Positions 9,416-17,843 of a stretch of DNA of 64,000 nucleotides are shown here, piece by piece. Within the stretch, counting starts at the first letter, position 1. The number at the start of each line of letters is the position of its first letter. Under the pieces are notes generated by a model. The model ran no database searches, was not told the origin of the DNA, and saw only the letters and a program-made list of their open reading frames with translations. The stretch is taken from contig NZ_BJKB01000005.1 in the NCBI RefSeq assembly GCF_010725055.1, positions 1 to 64,000 on the forward strand, given 5' to 3'. The translations under genes and the position numbers were made by a program. Source of the stretch: Gelidibacter japonicus. GTDB lineage: Bacteria; Bacteroidota; Bacteroidia; Flavobacteriales; Flavobacteriaceae.

Positions 9416-11029
9416 TTATAATTTTTTATTAATAACAGAAAGTGAGTTACTTAAACCGTTTAGAAATGATTGATATCCATCAATCCCTTGTCTTACTCTA
9501 TATTCATACTCAATGTTTTGCTCCCTTATCGACAAATAGATATTATGGTAGCCCTTATATTGATCACTCTTGTCAACAATATCAAGATAGTAGAAAACGT
9601 TAACAGTTGGCACCACATTCTTGCCTGTTAACTTAGCACCAAACAAAAAACATGAATTAAAAAAAGAAGGTTCAACATTTACAAATTGAGCCGCCATAAG
9701 TCCTCCTTTCGAATTTCCTATGATTACCCTATTTTCTTTGTTTGGTAGTGTTCTATAATTAGTGTCCATATAGCTAATTATTTCATCTATTTTATTCGGG
9801 TTGAGATCTTTAGTTAAAAGGATATCCACAATGATTGAAGATGGAATTATTTTGTCATTCATTGCATTATTAAGTATGGACAAGGTGCTTAATTGATCTT
9901 CAGAGGATTGATCATCAATGTCATGAATCAAATACAAAACAGGAAACTGAGAAGTATTGGAAACATCGTACTCTTTGTTCTTTAATACTTTTAAGGTAAC
10001 GCCAGAAACCGTTTGAATTTCATAGTCGGTTTTTTTAATCGTCTTCCCTATTACCACGGGCTCAGGCTCATCATTATATTCTATTTCTTGAAATGCATTG
10101 CTAATAAATTTTAGAGCCTCAGGATAAGATTCTTTCCAATAATCAAACGAATGACCTCCATTTCTCACTCTATATTCATGCGAAATATTCAAATCTTTTA
10201 ATAAAGTGTGCAACTTATCGTTCGTAACAGAAAGAGACACCTCGTCATCTCCGCAATCAATCAGTAATTTTAAATTAGAAAAATTACTTGTAGCTTGATC
10301 TTTAAAAAAATGAAAAGGACTGTATTGTTTAAAATGATCTGTGATTCTATTTTGTCCGTTCGCTCCAATTCCACCAAAAATGGGACTCCATTGATAATCA
10401 TAAACCCCTTGAGGCTCTTCAATATATTGACCGTCTGTTCTAAATGACATACTTAAAGGAACCCCAATTGAAAACACACGCGGGTTTAGGGCCGGTAGAA
10501 TTAATGCTCCATACCCCCCCATAGAATACCCCATTACTGCTCTGCTTTTACTATCACGTTTCGTCCTATATATTTTATCTATTTCTGGCACCATTTCTGT
10601 TGTAAGCATATTCATAAAAGGATATCTTCCATCATACCGATTAACATAATATGTATTGTATGCCCTTGGGATAACAAAGATCATTGAGGTAATCTCATCT
10701 TTGAATCGGTCAGAATAATATTGTATCATACCATCATAATACCAAGCTTTTTCATCATTCCCGTAGCCATGTAATAAATATACTACAGGATAATCATCCT
10801 TCGATTTATCATATCCATCAGGTAATAAAACAGCGTATTGGAAATCCTCTCCTAACGCATTACTATAAAATTTCTGATTAGTAATAAGTCTTGAGAACGG
10901 TATTTCATCATCCTTAGGGAATGGGTTCTGTTCAGAAACAAAATCGTTGGTACAGCTAACCAAGAGTATGGGTAGTGCAAAGAACCACAACGATTTATAA
11001 AAACCATTTATTAGATTAAGGACGAACAT
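9416..11029 (-). CDS. Two-domain esterase lipoprotein, second domain degenerate
   Basis: 537 aa with a lipobox (ILLVSC, Cys about residue 26), so membrane-anchored. The N-terminal esterase domain has GYSMGG near residue 166, DCGDDE near 260 and GGHSFDYW near 291, a complete Ser-Asp-His triad. The C-terminal domain keeps an elbow Ser (GNSKGG near 438), but the His motif is replaced (RVRQGIDG near 515), so it is probably non-catalytic. It is a paralogue of the 518-aa esterase immediately downstream, and the two look like a tandem gene duplication of a protein that already held an internal domain duplication. It is separated by 23 bp from the last ADP-ribosylglycohydrolase gene, consistent with one operon. 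Confidence 0.82.
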   Translation of the reverse strand: MFVLNLINGFYKSLWFFALPILLVSCTNDFVSEQNPFPKDDEIPFSRLITNQKFYSNALGEDFQYAVLLPDGYDKSKDDYPVVYLLHGYGNDEKAWYYDGMIQYYSDRFKDEITSMIFVIPRAYNTYYVNRYDGRYPFMNMLTTEMVPEIDKIYRTKRDSKSRAVMGYSMGGYGALILPALNPRVFSIGVPLSMSFRTDGQYIEEPQGVYDYQWSPIFGGIGANGQNRITDHFKQYSPFHFFKDQATSNFSNLKLLIDCGDDEVSLSVTNDKLHTLLKDLNISHEYRVRNGGHSFDYWKESYPEALKFISNAFQEIEYNDEPEPVVIGKTIKKTDYEIQTVSGVTLKVLKNKEYDVSNTSQFPVLYLIHDIDDQSSEDQLSTLSILNNAMNDKIIPSSIIVDILLTKDLNPNKIDEIISYMDTNYRTLPNKENRVIIGNSKGGLMAAQFVNVEPSFFNSCFLFGAKLTGKNVVPTVNVFYYLDIVDKSDQYKGYHNIYLSIREQNIEYEYRVRQGIDGYQSFLNGLSNSLSVINKKL

Positions 11030-11052
11030 CGTAATTCGGATTTAATATCTTA

Positions 11053-12621
11053 TTAAATACTTGGAGTGTCAGCGTAGATCACAATTGATTTCATATAAAT
11101 ACTGAAATCAGCGTTTTTATTTACCCATTTAATTCCTACGTGATGGTCCTTATTATCTAATAAATACTTATGAAAAATATCATATTTTCGGACGATATAA
11201 TCATAGGGCATCTTTACTTGCTCTACTTTTTCGCCGTCAATATAAACATCCAAAAGTGCGACATAATCACTTGATGGTACACTACAAATACTGTTTACAT
11301 TTCCTAAAACCACAATACCATTCCCAGTGAAATCTATATTAATATCTTCGGTTGTATAATGTTCTCTTAGATAACGTTCTTCAGAAGGATAAAGCCCAGT
11401 GAAGGACTCTTCAAATCTAACCGTTTCTGGTTTTTGTATTTTTATTTTTATTGTTTCCCCGTCAATTTCCCCTCCATTTTGCTCAATCAACTGCAGACTA
11501 TGTTTATAGGTTAAAGCGTAAACATCATTTAAAGTTATATCCATATATGGAAAGTTTATGTCCTCCACTTCCTCTAATGCTGGCTTCCAATAATCTGGTA
11601 TAGCATCGTAACCAAACATTACACCTAAAATCCCAGCAGCTGTTGCTGGGTTACAATCTGAATCCTGTCCACATCTAGTCGCGATATCCATTGTCTTAAA
11701 AAAATCTTTTTCGCCATATAACAACCCGACAACAACATATGCTGCATTTAACCTTGCGTCTATATTGAACGAATTAAAGACCCCCTCTGGACATCCTTTC
11801 TCCGATGTATGTTTTTTTTCTATTTCAAACCAAGTTTGTTTCCAATCATCAGGATATTGTTTGTGCCATTGAATAACATCTGCTATAGTTTTATAAAAAA
11901 GACTTTCTTTTGGTATTGTACTTAACGCCTCTGCAATTACGTAATCAAGATCATCATTCACATAAGCCAGTGTGTACATAGCAGAAACAAAAACACCACC
12001 ATACCAACCATCTCCATAGTTCATAATATGACCAATTTCATCACAATATTTGGATGCGGTATTAGTCATGCCAGGCGCCATCATACCAGCAAAATCAGCC
12101 TCAATTTGAAAATCGATATCATCGGCATGTGGATTGTTCATCCAATGACCAGAGGCAGGAGGCATTATTCCATTTAATATATTATACCGTGCCGCTTGGT
12201 TAGCATGCCATAATTTATAGTCTTCGTTCGCAAATTCTATAGCAAATGAATCTATCGGTGCATTTAACCCCACCTTTTCTAAAATATTGACAAAAGTAAG
12301 GTCGAGATATACATCGTCATATAGTCCCGGGTCTGCTTCAAAAGTTTCCTTTATGTAATGGTCATGCCAGATTATTTTTTGATAGTCCTGTATCATAGTC
12401 CCCTTAAAGCGAAATTCTGTTGGACCACCAAACGTTACCCCAATAGTCTGTCCAGCCCAACCTCCTCTTATTTTATCTTTCAATTCTTTTTTTGAAAAGA
12501 TTTTAAATGTCTCAATAGGAATGGTATTATTTGCTGTTTGAGAATTTAGTTTAGCACAACTATATATCAAAACGCCGAAAATAAAGGAGAGAAAAAAATA
12601 TTTTAAAAATCTAAATTTCAT
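11053..12621 (-). CDS. ADP-ribosylglycohydrolase-family lipoprotein (third of three)
   Basis: 522 aa with a lipobox at Cys22 (LIYSC). The ADP-ribosylglycohydrolase (ARH/DraG) fold spans about residues 45-400. It has GGWAGQTIGV near 54, an acidic metal-binding motif DDVYLD near 104 and the second metal motif GQDSDCNPAT near 320, as expected for the two-Mg centre that hydrolyses ADP-ribosyl bonds. A C-terminal beta-sandwich of about 110 residues (FTGNGIVVLGN onwards) resembles small carbohydrate-binding or CE2 N-terminal-type modules. Known ARH enzymes mostly act in the cytoplasm, so an exported anchored form suggests nutrient scavenging. The true substrate (ADP-ribose conjugate, NAD-derived or another riboside) is not shown by sequence. 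Confidence 0.85.
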   Translation of the reverse strand: MKFRFLKYFFLSFIFGVLIYSCAKLNSQTANNTIPIETFKIFSKKELKDKIRGGWAGQTIGVTFGGPTEFRFKGTMIQDYQKIIWHDHYIKETFEADPGLYDDVYLDLTFVNILEKVGLNAPIDSFAIEFANEDYKLWHANQAARYNILNGIMPPASGHWMNNPHADDIDFQIEADFAGMMAPGMTNTASKYCDEIGHIMNYGDGWYGGVFVSAMYTLAYVNDDLDYVIAEALSTIPKESLFYKTIADVIQWHKQYPDDWKQTWFEIEKKHTSEKGCPEGVFNSFNIDARLNAAYVVVGLLYGEKDFFKTMDIATRCGQDSDCNPATAAGILGVMFGYDAIPDYWKPALEEVEDINFPYMDITLNDVYALTYKHSLQLIEQNGGEIDGETIKIKIQKPETVRFEESFTGLYPSEERYLREHYTTEDINIDFTGNGIVVLGNVNSICSVPSSDYVALLDVYIDGEKVEQVKMPYDYIVRKYDIFHKYLLDNKDHHVGIKWVNKNADFSIYMKSIVIYADTPSI

Positions 12622-12633
12622 AATATTATTGGT

Positions 12634-14298
12634 TTATATGGGCAAATTGCTCACTGGTTTATTTTTTGAGAATACAATTAAATCATTAATTCTGTATTCA
12701 TACTCAGATTTATGGTTTATCCACTTTAATCTCAAAGTATGTTTTCCTTCTGGAAGATTATATTTCCACGCGGGCTCCAATCTTCGTGCTGAATTCATCA
12801 TTGGTAATTTTACAGTTTCTTCAAGTTCACCATCTATATAAACTTCCATTATTGCAACATAAGGATCATCGGGCTCTGCCAATCCAAATGACTCAGAACC
12901 ATAAGTTCGTTTGGAAACTCTATCTACATATTCCACGTCAACTTTAGACCGTTTTACCATATTACCATAAAGCAGAAATCCATTACCCGTAAATTCAAAA
13001 TTTATCTCATCTGTAAAAGACTCATCTATTTTATTTCTCTCTATCGGATGAGTATTTTCAAAATTCTGTTCAAAGGCTACAGCAATTGGTTCCATTAAAG
13101 GAATTGTCAATTGGTTTTGTTCTACTGTACCTCCTTCACCCTCTATAATTTGCAATGCATGCTTCATACTCAAGTCATAGGCTTTACTTAAGGACATATC
13201 TGTGTTCTCAAAATTATCATTTTCAATTTCCTGAAGCGGTTTCAACCAAAAATCTGGAATATCATTATAACCTACCATCACTCCTAAAACACCACCAACT
13301 GTTGCAGGGTTACAATCAGCATCTTGCCCACAACGAGTAGCAATATCTATCGACTTAGAAAAATCCGCATCACCATACAACAAACCAATGGTTACATATG
13401 CGGAATTTATTTTTGCATCTATATTGAAACCTAAGAAAATACCTTTTGGACAACCAACAGGTTTGTTCCATTTTTTTTGTAGCTCAAACCAAGTTTGTTT
13501 CCAATCATTTGGATATTCTTTTTTCCATTTTATAACATCATCTATGCACTCGCGAAACTTAGTCCCCTCAGGAATAGTTTTAATGGCATTTTCTACAATC
13601 ATTGTTGGATCATTAAAAATAAAAGCAGATGAATATAATGCCGACACATAGACACCGCCATACCACCCATCACCACTATTCATTACATGACCGACTCGAT
13701 CCGCAATTTCTGTGGCCTTATTAATCATTCCAGGGGCCATTAAACCAATAAAATCGGCTTCGATTTGAAAATCAAGGTCATCTGCATGTGGATTATTTTT
13801 CCAATTGCCGGATTCTGGTGGCAAAATCCCATTTAAAATATTGTAACGTGAAGCTTGATTTGCATGGGCTAAATGGTACGCAGTATTTGACCAATGTTCT
13901 GCGATGGATTTAGAACTCGCATTCATCCCATATTTTTCAAATGCACTTACAAAATTTAAATCTGTATAGATGTCATCAAAAAGTCCTGGTTTTTTATCCC
14001 ACCAATATTTTACATAATGATCATTCCATGGTATGTTTTGATACTCATCGATTAGGGAGCCATTATATTTAAACTCCACAGGAGCTCCATAAACAACCCC
14101 TATAGTTTGTCCTGCCCATCCTCCTTTAATTTTATTTTGTAAATCCTCTTTTGAAATTACTAGTGATTCTTTTTGAATTGGCGAATTTGAATTAATATTA
14201 CTGTCTGATGTTTTCGGTGTTTTATCACTACACGATAGAACTCCAAATACTAAGACAACAATTAATCCTTTTAAAAAACTCTGATTTTTTAAATTCAT
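12634..14298 (-). CDS. ADP-ribosylglycohydrolase-family lipoprotein (second of three)
   Basis: 554 aa with a lipobox at Cys23 (GVLSC). It is closely similar to the 522-aa neighbour: GGWAGQTIGV near residue 58, DDIYTD near 105, GQDADCNPAT near 325, and a C-terminal beta-sandwich ending in a G-KHTLRLKWINH stretch. This copy has a longer insertion in the C-terminal module (around residues 455-480). It lies 2 bp after the 670-aa ARH gene and 12 bp before the 522-aa one, so tight co-transcription is likely. The two similar lipoproteins look like a tandem duplication; the 670-aa ARH is more distant. Substrate unknown; see the locus-level finding. Confidence 0.85.
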   Translation of the reverse strand: MNLKNQSFLKGLIVVLVFGVLSCSDKTPKTSDSNINSNSPIQKESLVISKEDLQNKIKGGWAGQTIGVVYGAPVEFKYNGSLIDEYQNIPWNDHYVKYWWDKKPGLFDDIYTDLNFVSAFEKYGMNASSKSIAEHWSNTAYHLAHANQASRYNILNGILPPESGNWKNNPHADDLDFQIEADFIGLMAPGMINKATEIADRVGHVMNSGDGWYGGVYVSALYSSAFIFNDPTMIVENAIKTIPEGTKFRECIDDVIKWKKEYPNDWKQTWFELQKKWNKPVGCPKGIFLGFNIDAKINSAYVTIGLLYGDADFSKSIDIATRCGQDADCNPATVGGVLGVMVGYNDIPDFWLKPLQEIENDNFENTDMSLSKAYDLSMKHALQIIEGEGGTVEQNQLTIPLMEPIAVAFEQNFENTHPIERNKIDESFTDEINFEFTGNGFLLYGNMVKRSKVDVEYVDRVSKRTYGSESFGLAEPDDPYVAIMEVYIDGELEETVKLPMMNSARRLEPAWKYNLPEGKHTLRLKWINHKSEYEYRINDLIVFSKNKPVSNLPI

Positions 14299-14300
14299 AT

Positions 14301-16313
14301 CTAATTTTGTTTTTGGGAATTATGAACACTTAGTTCGCTTATTGATGTGAAACTCGATACATTTTTAGTGTATTTATGCCAATGATCTTGGACAGCAGCA
14401 TCTCCGATAATTCGGATTGCATTAGTCGACACAGGTTGAAAAGTCAGAATATAATCTGCAAAATGAGGTTGAAAAAAAACAACATCGGTTTTTGGTAAAT
14501 TTGGTTCTATACTTTGATTTTCAACCGCGACCCATTTACCCTCATTGTTTTTGTACTGGACATTTAAAGATGTAAACCACCCTCCAAACTCTTCCATTCC
14601 TCCTGTGGAAAAGACCATCATATCAATAGTTTGAGGCTTATTCCATTCATAACCATAGTAATCAACTTTAGGTATTTTTGCTTTAGCGGCAATACTATAA
14701 AAAACCGAATTAGGACCATTGAAAATACCGTCATTAATTATAGTTGGTGATTTAGAATAAATAGAATTGCCAAAAGTTGTCCAACAAGAATCTAAAACTG
14801 AATCATTCAAAATATTAACATTGGTGATTATGGAATCAGCATTCAAAGCAAGATTTTCGTTCTTTACCAATAAATCAAATGTTTTTGATAAAAAGGTTTT
14901 ATCATTGTCAAGTTGTAATTTAATAGGAAACACTCCAAATGATTTTGGAACACCTTGGAGCCTTCCCTTATCGAAAGTAGTACCTGGAGGAAGATCCCCT
15001 CCAATCAATGACCAATTATAATCCTTATTTGCATTACTATAGAATGTAAAATCTACAGGTTGATTAATTTCCATTTTCACAGGGGGACCTAGATAAAATT
15101 CTATAGGAGCTTCAAATTGCGCACTGATATTTATATCAACAGTTTTAATATTATTCATTACATATACTCTACCTCCTTTTTCTTCAATAAGCTTTATAGC
15201 TATAGCTAAGGTTCTGTCTATTAAATCATCGATACTAGCGTCTGGCAATTCATGGCGAGTAATATTTATATAAGTATCGTTAAATGCTTTAGTCCACCCC
15301 TCTATTGGTAAGTACAAGTCTTTAGGCAATGATTTAAATCCGGAAGTAACGCCTAACAAACCTGCCAAGGTTGCTGCTTGATTATCCGCATCAAACCCCA
15401 TTGCACAAGATAAATCCAAAGTATTTTGAAAATCTCCTTCTCCATAGAGCATTGCTAAAATTCCGCAGGCTCCATTTAAATTAGCATTCCAAATTGTTTT
15501 GGTTAGATTAGGTTCATTGATATAATACTTTTGAGCCATTTCTTTCCATGCATCTTGCCACTTTGGATGTTTCTTGTGAAGTGCAATCATATCGCGAACA
15601 GTTTGTGCGTATCTACCGTCGTTGGGTAATGCACTTAAACCAATTTCAATTAATTTATTAATGTCTTTTTCAAAAAAAGCTGCTGCATACATAGCACCAT
15701 AATGTATAGTAGGTTCTGTACCCCAATCATCACTAGTAACACGAGCAGCCCAATCAGATTTTTGAGCGGCATAATCAACCATTCCTGGAGCTGTATAAGC
15801 CCATATTTCATTTATTAGTTGAGGGTCAATTTGAAACCAATGTGGGTTAATTTCTTTCTTACCCGTAAAAGGAGGGGTATAACCATAATGCATCAACCCG
15901 AGCGTTGCGCGATTCGCCAACCAAACACGATCTCTGATATGAAACATCCATGCCTCTCTCATTTGCTCATAGGTTGGTTCCACACCATATTTCTCCATAG
16001 TCAATAGATACATATACTCAACATCTGTATCGTCATCAGAAAATGCACCATTATATTGTCTAAGCTTATCAATGTTTTTCATATAGCCATAGGGCCAATT
16101 TTCCTCTCCAGGGGCATCTATATATTTATTCTCATGTGGTAAACCATATATATTGCCGATCATCTGACCTATCCACGCTCCAGCTATTTTATCTCTTAGC
16201 TCATTAACAGTTATAGTTTTATATTTTTTTAACTGAGGTTCAATTTTCTTAATACTATCGGCATTAATAAATAGTAGAGAGGAAATAAGACATATTAACA
16301 ATTCCTTCTTCAT
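14301..16313 (-). CDS. Exported ADP-ribosylglycohydrolase with Ig-like and discoidin-like modules
   Basis: 670 aa with a signal peptide but no lipobox Cys, so periplasmic or secreted. The ARH domain covers about residues 35-390: AGAWIGQMIGNIYG near 45, DDDTDVEY near 92 and GFDADNQAATLAG near 310 carry the metal-ligand acids. Residues about 400-480 contain a putative Ig-like (He_PIG) module (the W-x-L-x-GGDLPPG motif). Residues about 485-665 look like an F5/8 type C (discoidin/CBM32-like) domain. Attached binding modules argue for a bulky or polymeric extracellular substrate. The gene starts 2 bp after susD, linking it directly to the outer-membrane uptake pair. Confidence 0.83.
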   Translation of the reverse strand: MKKELLICLISSLLFINADSIKKIEPQLKKYKTITVNELRDKIAGAWIGQMIGNIYGLPHENKYIDAPGEENWPYGYMKNIDKLRQYNGAFSDDDTDVEYMYLLTMEKYGVEPTYEQMREAWMFHIRDRVWLANRATLGLMHYGYTPPFTGKKEINPHWFQIDPQLINEIWAYTAPGMVDYAAQKSDWAARVTSDDWGTEPTIHYGAMYAAAFFEKDINKLIEIGLSALPNDGRYAQTVRDMIALHKKHPKWQDAWKEMAQKYYINEPNLTKTIWNANLNGACGILAMLYGEGDFQNTLDLSCAMGFDADNQAATLAGLLGVTSGFKSLPKDLYLPIEGWTKAFNDTYINITRHELPDASIDDLIDRTLAIAIKLIEEKGGRVYVMNNIKTVDINISAQFEAPIEFYLGPPVKMEINQPVDFTFYSNANKDYNWSLIGGDLPPGTTFDKGRLQGVPKSFGVFPIKLQLDNDKTFLSKTFDLLVKNENLALNADSIITNVNILNDSVLDSCWTTFGNSIYSKSPTIINDGIFNGPNSVFYSIAAKAKIPKVDYYGYEWNKPQTIDMMVFSTGGMEEFGGWFTSLNVQYKNNEGKWVAVENQSIEPNLPKTDVVFFQPHFADYILTFQPVSTNAIRIIGDAAVQDHWHKYTKNVSSFTSISELSVHNSQKQN

Positions 16314-16315
16314 TA

Positions 16316-17824
16316 TTAATCAGGATTTTGAGTTAAATTAGGATTCGTATTTAAAGCTGTTTGAGGAATTGGAAAAAGCTTTTTGTTTGGTCCCGATGCT
16401 GGTTTTTCCCACCAAGAATTTCCATATACACCGAAACGAATTAAATCTTGTCTTCTTCTTCCTTCCCAAGCAAACTCTCTACCGAATTCATCTAATAACT
16501 CAGAATCTGATAAATCACCTACAGTATAGGGAGTTAGCCCCGCTCTAGTTCGTATCTTCTGCAAATCAGAATTATCAATAAATTCGCCGGCTCTTCCTAA
16601 CCTATATAAAGCTTCTAATTTCATATAAAGTACATCTGCATATCTAAACAGAACGAAGTCATTTTCCATATCGGCTCCGTAATTTATATTTTTTTGATAT
16701 TCATATTTAGCTATTCTAGCACCTTCCCATTTAGTACGAGAATTATAATTTGCAATTGTAGGTGAGTAAATAAAAGGCTCCCCATTCTCAACAATAGGGT
16801 TTCCATTACTATCATACTGTTGTCCGAATAAAAATGAATTGCGTCTAATGTCATTTTCAGAAAATTTAGTAAAAAAGTCTGGTTGAACCACAAAACCATC
16901 CCATGGATCGGCAATCATATCGAAAGAAGCTTTACTTGATGAATTTAGTGTTAAATAACCCCAGTAAAAACCGTCTCCTGTAAGACTAGGATGAAATGGA
17001 ATGACAAAAATATTCTCAAAAGAATTTTCATTATGAACTAAAAAATTAGAAAAATAATTATCCTCAATAGCATAGGCCCCAATTTCAATCACTGCATCAC
17101 AAGCTGACACAGCTTCCGAATATTTATCTTCACCAATCCATTCTTTCGCATTTAGATACATTTTTGCCAGTAGTGTATAAGCCATTCCTTGGGTTACTCT
17201 ACCATAATATTCTGGAGTAGGAAGCTCTTGAAGTGCACCTATATTATCATTAATCTCTTTCACAATAAAATCAAAAATAAATTTACGATTTTGTTGTTGA
17301 GGAGGTCCTGGTTCAGAAAAGTCAATTGAAAAAGGGATGTTTCCCCAATAATCTAACGCCCAATAATAATAATAAGCTCTTAAGATTTTAATTTCGCCTT
17401 CTACTCTTAATTTACTCTCAAATTCCATAGGACCAATTACAGAAAGTATTTCATTGCAGGCACTAATCCCTTCAAAAACCATATTCCATGATTTAGTAAG
17501 AATTTTGTTGTTAGCAGTTGAACTATTCAATGTGTGTTTTTGAATTACTTGCCACCGGCCTTGCTCATACCAATCACCATTATCTTTACCAGGTATGACC
17601 ATTTCGTCAGATGCATTCTGCCCAAGTGACCATAAAAACTGTTCTCCAGGATAATCTTGCAATTTGGTGTATGCTCGCCCTGTGTAGGCTAATAAATCTT
17701 TTTCACTATTGAAAAACTGACCTGCTTCTATTTCTGAATATACTGTTTCAGACAAATCAGTACATGAAAATACTGAACAAACTATTAGTAATAAGCTTAC
17801 GATTTTTAAAGAATATGATTTCAT
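16316..17824 (-). CDS. SusD/RagB-family nutrient-binding lipoprotein
   Basis: 502 aa with a lipobox at about Cys21 (SVFSC). The helical SusD fold is recognisable from the N-terminal TPR-like segments (the SWNMVFEGISACNEIL region and the LRAYYYYWALDYWGNIPF motif) and the C-terminal EFAWEGRRRQDLIRFG motif. Surface-exposed SusD proteins form the lid of the SusC channel and capture the substrate. It is 19 bp downstream of susC and 2 bp upstream of the first ARH gene. Substrate specificity cannot be read from the sequence; the neighbours point to ribose-containing compounds. Confidence 0.92.
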   Translation of the reverse strand: MKSYSLKIVSLLLIVCSVFSCTDLSETVYSEIEAGQFFNSEKDLLAYTGRAYTKLQDYPGEQFLWSLGQNASDEMVIPGKDNGDWYEQGRWQVIQKHTLNSSTANNKILTKSWNMVFEGISACNEILSVIGPMEFESKLRVEGEIKILRAYYYYWALDYWGNIPFSIDFSEPGPPQQQNRKFIFDFIVKEINDNIGALQELPTPEYYGRVTQGMAYTLLAKMYLNAKEWIGEDKYSEAVSACDAVIEIGAYAIEDNYFSNFLVHNENSFENIFVIPFHPSLTGDGFYWGYLTLNSSSKASFDMIADPWDGFVVQPDFFTKFSENDIRRNSFLFGQQYDSNGNPIVENGEPFIYSPTIANYNSRTKWEGARIAKYEYQKNINYGADMENDFVLFRYADVLYMKLEALYRLGRAGEFIDNSDLQKIRTRAGLTPYTVGDLSDSELLDEFGREFAWEGRRRQDLIRFGVYGNSWWEKPASGPNKKLFPIPQTALNTNPNLTQNPD

Positions 17825-17843
17825 AATAGTTTTATTTTAATAA

